From Phycisphaerae bacterium (GTDB lineage Bacteria > Planctomycetota > Phycisphaerae > SM23-33), in contig JASLNT010000128.1 in NCBI GenBank assembly GCA_030745875.1, positions 1 to 64,000 of the forward strand: a DNA stretch of 64,000 bases. The letters run 5' to 3'. Position numbers and translations under genes: made by a program. Below are positions 62,834-64,000 of the stretch, piece after piece. Every line of letters starts with the position of its first letter. Position 1 is the stretch's first letter. The notes under the pieces are model-generated. The model had not been told where the DNA came from. It did no database searches and was given only the letters and a program-made list of their open reading frames with translations.

Positions 62834-63892
62834 CTATTGCCCGTCCCTGGAGCCTCCACTGTTTCCACTGCGGCGACTGCGACGCCCGAAGAAACTCCTT
62901 CGCTGCGGGCGTTCTTTGTCGTCGACCTTACCGTCACCGTTCTTATCGTACTTCTTTATGTACTCGGCGGTTCGCTTGGCGCGCTCGGCGGCTCGCTGGG
63001 CTTCGCCCTTTTCCATCGCAGCTTTCTCTTCCTCGTTGAGCTTTCCGTCGCGATCCTTATCGTAGCGGCGTTCGGTCCATCTGCGGCGCATGTCTTCGCC
63101 TACGGCGCGCCGTTCTTCGTCGCTAAGCTCACCGTTACCGTCCTTGTCGTACTTGTCCATGAACTCCTTGCGACGCTTGTCTCGTTCGGCGGCGCGCTCG
63201 GCCTCGCCTTTTTCCATCGCCGCTTTTTCTTCGGCGTTGAGTTCTCCGTCGCCGTCCTTGTCGTAGCGGCGTTCGGTGCGCCGGCGGCCCCAGTCTTCCA
63301 TTCGTTTGCGGAAACTGTCGCGTATGGCCTCGCGTTCCTTCTCGTCGAACTTCCCATCGCCGTTGGTGTCGTACTGCTTCATGAACTCCTGGCGTCTTGT
63401 TTCCATGCGCTCGCCCCAGGCGGCGCGTCTTTCATCAGAGTTCAGCTTTCCGTCACCGTCTTTGTCGAACTTCTTGATGGTCTCCGGATCGGTGATTTCG
63501 CCTCCGCGTCTGGAGGAAGTTCTTCCGCTTCTGCGGGCTTTTTTCCTGAAGGCGTCGGCCTCGAACCAGTCGACCTTGCTGTTCTTGTTCTTGTCGTATT
63601 GCAGCAGCGCCGACCACTTGTCGCCCTTGCGCACGAACCCGGTTCCCTTGTCGGTGACTTTGGCTAGTGCGGCGGCGAATTCCTTGGCGTCCAGCTCGTT
63701 ATCTTTGCCGGCTATCTTGAAAAACTTGGCTCGCTCGGCGATTGGATCGTAGGCGGGTTTCTTGGTTGGGGCTTTTTTGACGGTTTTGGCGTCGGTGGGA
63801 GCTTTCTTGTCGGTTTTTGTCGCTGCGGGCTGCCCGAGACTTACCCCAGCGATCGACACGATCGCTACGACGGACAATAAGGTTCTAAACAT
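62834..63892 (-). CDS. Exported protein with seven EF-hand loops
   Basis: A 352-residue protein with a textbook ribosome site (AAAGGAGTTGCA before the ATG) and a signal peptide (MFRTLLSVVAIVSIAGVSLG). After a Lys/Ala/Pro-rich linker (about 25-48) come seven 12-residue EF-hand loops, among them DKNKNSKVDWFE, DKDGDGKLNSDE, DTNGDGKFDEKE, DKDGDGELNAEE and DKDRDGKLNEEE. Arg/Glu-rich helices separate them, two of which are near repeats (EEKAAMEKGEAERAAERDKR and its copy). The C-terminus is Arg/Ser/Gly-rich (RRSFFGRRSRRSGNSGGSRD). Likely a periplasmic or secreted calcium-binding protein. It sits upstream of the type II secretion operon on the same strand; a functional link is possible but unproven. 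Confidence 0.85.
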   Translation of the reverse strand: MFRTLLSVVAIVSIAGVSLGQPAATKTDKKAPTDAKTVKKAPTKKPAYDPIAERAKFFKIAGKDNELDAKEFAAALAKVTDKGTGFVRKGDKWSALLQYDKNKNSKVDWFEADAFRKKARRSGRTSSRRGGEITDPETIKKFDKDGDGKLNSDERRAAWGERMETRRQEFMKQYDTNGDGKFDEKEREAIRDSFRKRMEDWGRRRTERRYDKDGDGELNAEEKAAMEKGEAERAAERDKRRKEFMDKYDKDGNGELSDEERRAVGEDMRRRWTERRYDKDRDGKLNEEEKAAMEKGEAQRAAERAKRTAEYIKKYDKNGDGKVDDKERPQRRSFFGRRSRRSGNSGGSRDGQ

Positions 63893-63938
63893 TGCAACTC
63901 CTTTACTTTACGTTCTGTCGGATTAGAAGTCTGATTTG

Positions 63939-63992
63939 CCAGCGCGGTCCGATACCGCACCTGCTCGTACATTTAGTACGCACGGGCGCTGG
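63939..63992. other. Branched inverted-repeat structure at the right edge
   Basis: CCAGCGC (63939-63945) pairs with GCGCTGG (63986-63992). Inside are two smaller hairpins, GCGGT-CCGAT-ACCGC and CGTAC-ATTTA-GTACG. It lies about 45 bases beyond the EF-hand gene start and could be a structured leader, a cruciform or part of a repeat continuing outside the window. Confidence 0.4.
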
Positions 63993-64000
63993 TCCGGGTT

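Overview
This 64 kb stretch most likely comes from a planctomycete of the class Phycisphaerae. The evidence is a PEP-CTERM protein ending EPATMSLLVLGG plus Arg cluster, a SAM-methyltransferase-like/PQQ-propeller fusion, very large exported proteins, EF-hand proteins, an LptE/FtsH Gram-negative envelope cluster, and dispersed heptanucleotide arrays in otherwise GC-rich DNA. I saw no rRNA or tRNA gene and no CRISPR array.

Layout. 1-3.4 kb is accessory: the 5' end of an IS3-type transposase gene runs off the left edge, followed by a 449-bp-period tandem duplication carrying two small unknown genes, a DUF3592-like membrane protein, a lipoprotein, three GGCAATT arrays and a duplicated hairpin. 3.5-11.2 kb (+) holds a CNNM/CorC CBS protein and two related giant exported proteins. 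11.8-28.9 kb (+) is mostly housekeeping: a frameshifted PEP-CTERM protein, recO, a BamD-like TPR protein, lptE, ftsH, folP, a CdaA-type diadenylate cyclase with its YbbR partner, a PQQ propeller protein, proA, a Gfo/Idh/MocA oxidoreductase, aspS and a CBS protein. 29.0-34.5 kb (-) is one tight operon of metal and arsenic genes (MntP, ZIP, ArsC, SO_0444-type Cu/Zn permease) that also contains zwf and a DUF2400 gene. 34.7-40.2 kb holds a tiny Tyr/Arg-rich lipoprotein, a SpoU methyltransferase, a heparinase-like protein, a YqaA-like membrane protein, an AMMECR1 protein and a phosphodiesterase.

40.2-62.5 kb (-) is the highlight: a type II secretion operon in the order gspE, [four-helix-bundle gene], gspF, G, H, I, J, K, a PilM/GspL-like gene, a GspM-like gene with a GspC-like tail, a giant gspD, and a lipoprotein gene. 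The secretin is 3863 residues. By manual count it carries about 39 consecutive N1-type ring domains where ordinary GspD has three. The lipoprotein gene overlaps the secretin stop and is a candidate pilotin. The four-helix-bundle gene sits between gspE and gspF and is bracketed by heptamer arrays in opposite orientation; one array supplies the first codons of gspF. A seven-EF-hand exported protein follows at the right edge.

Limits: all assignments come from reading translations and motifs by eye; no alignment, profile search or structure prediction was run.
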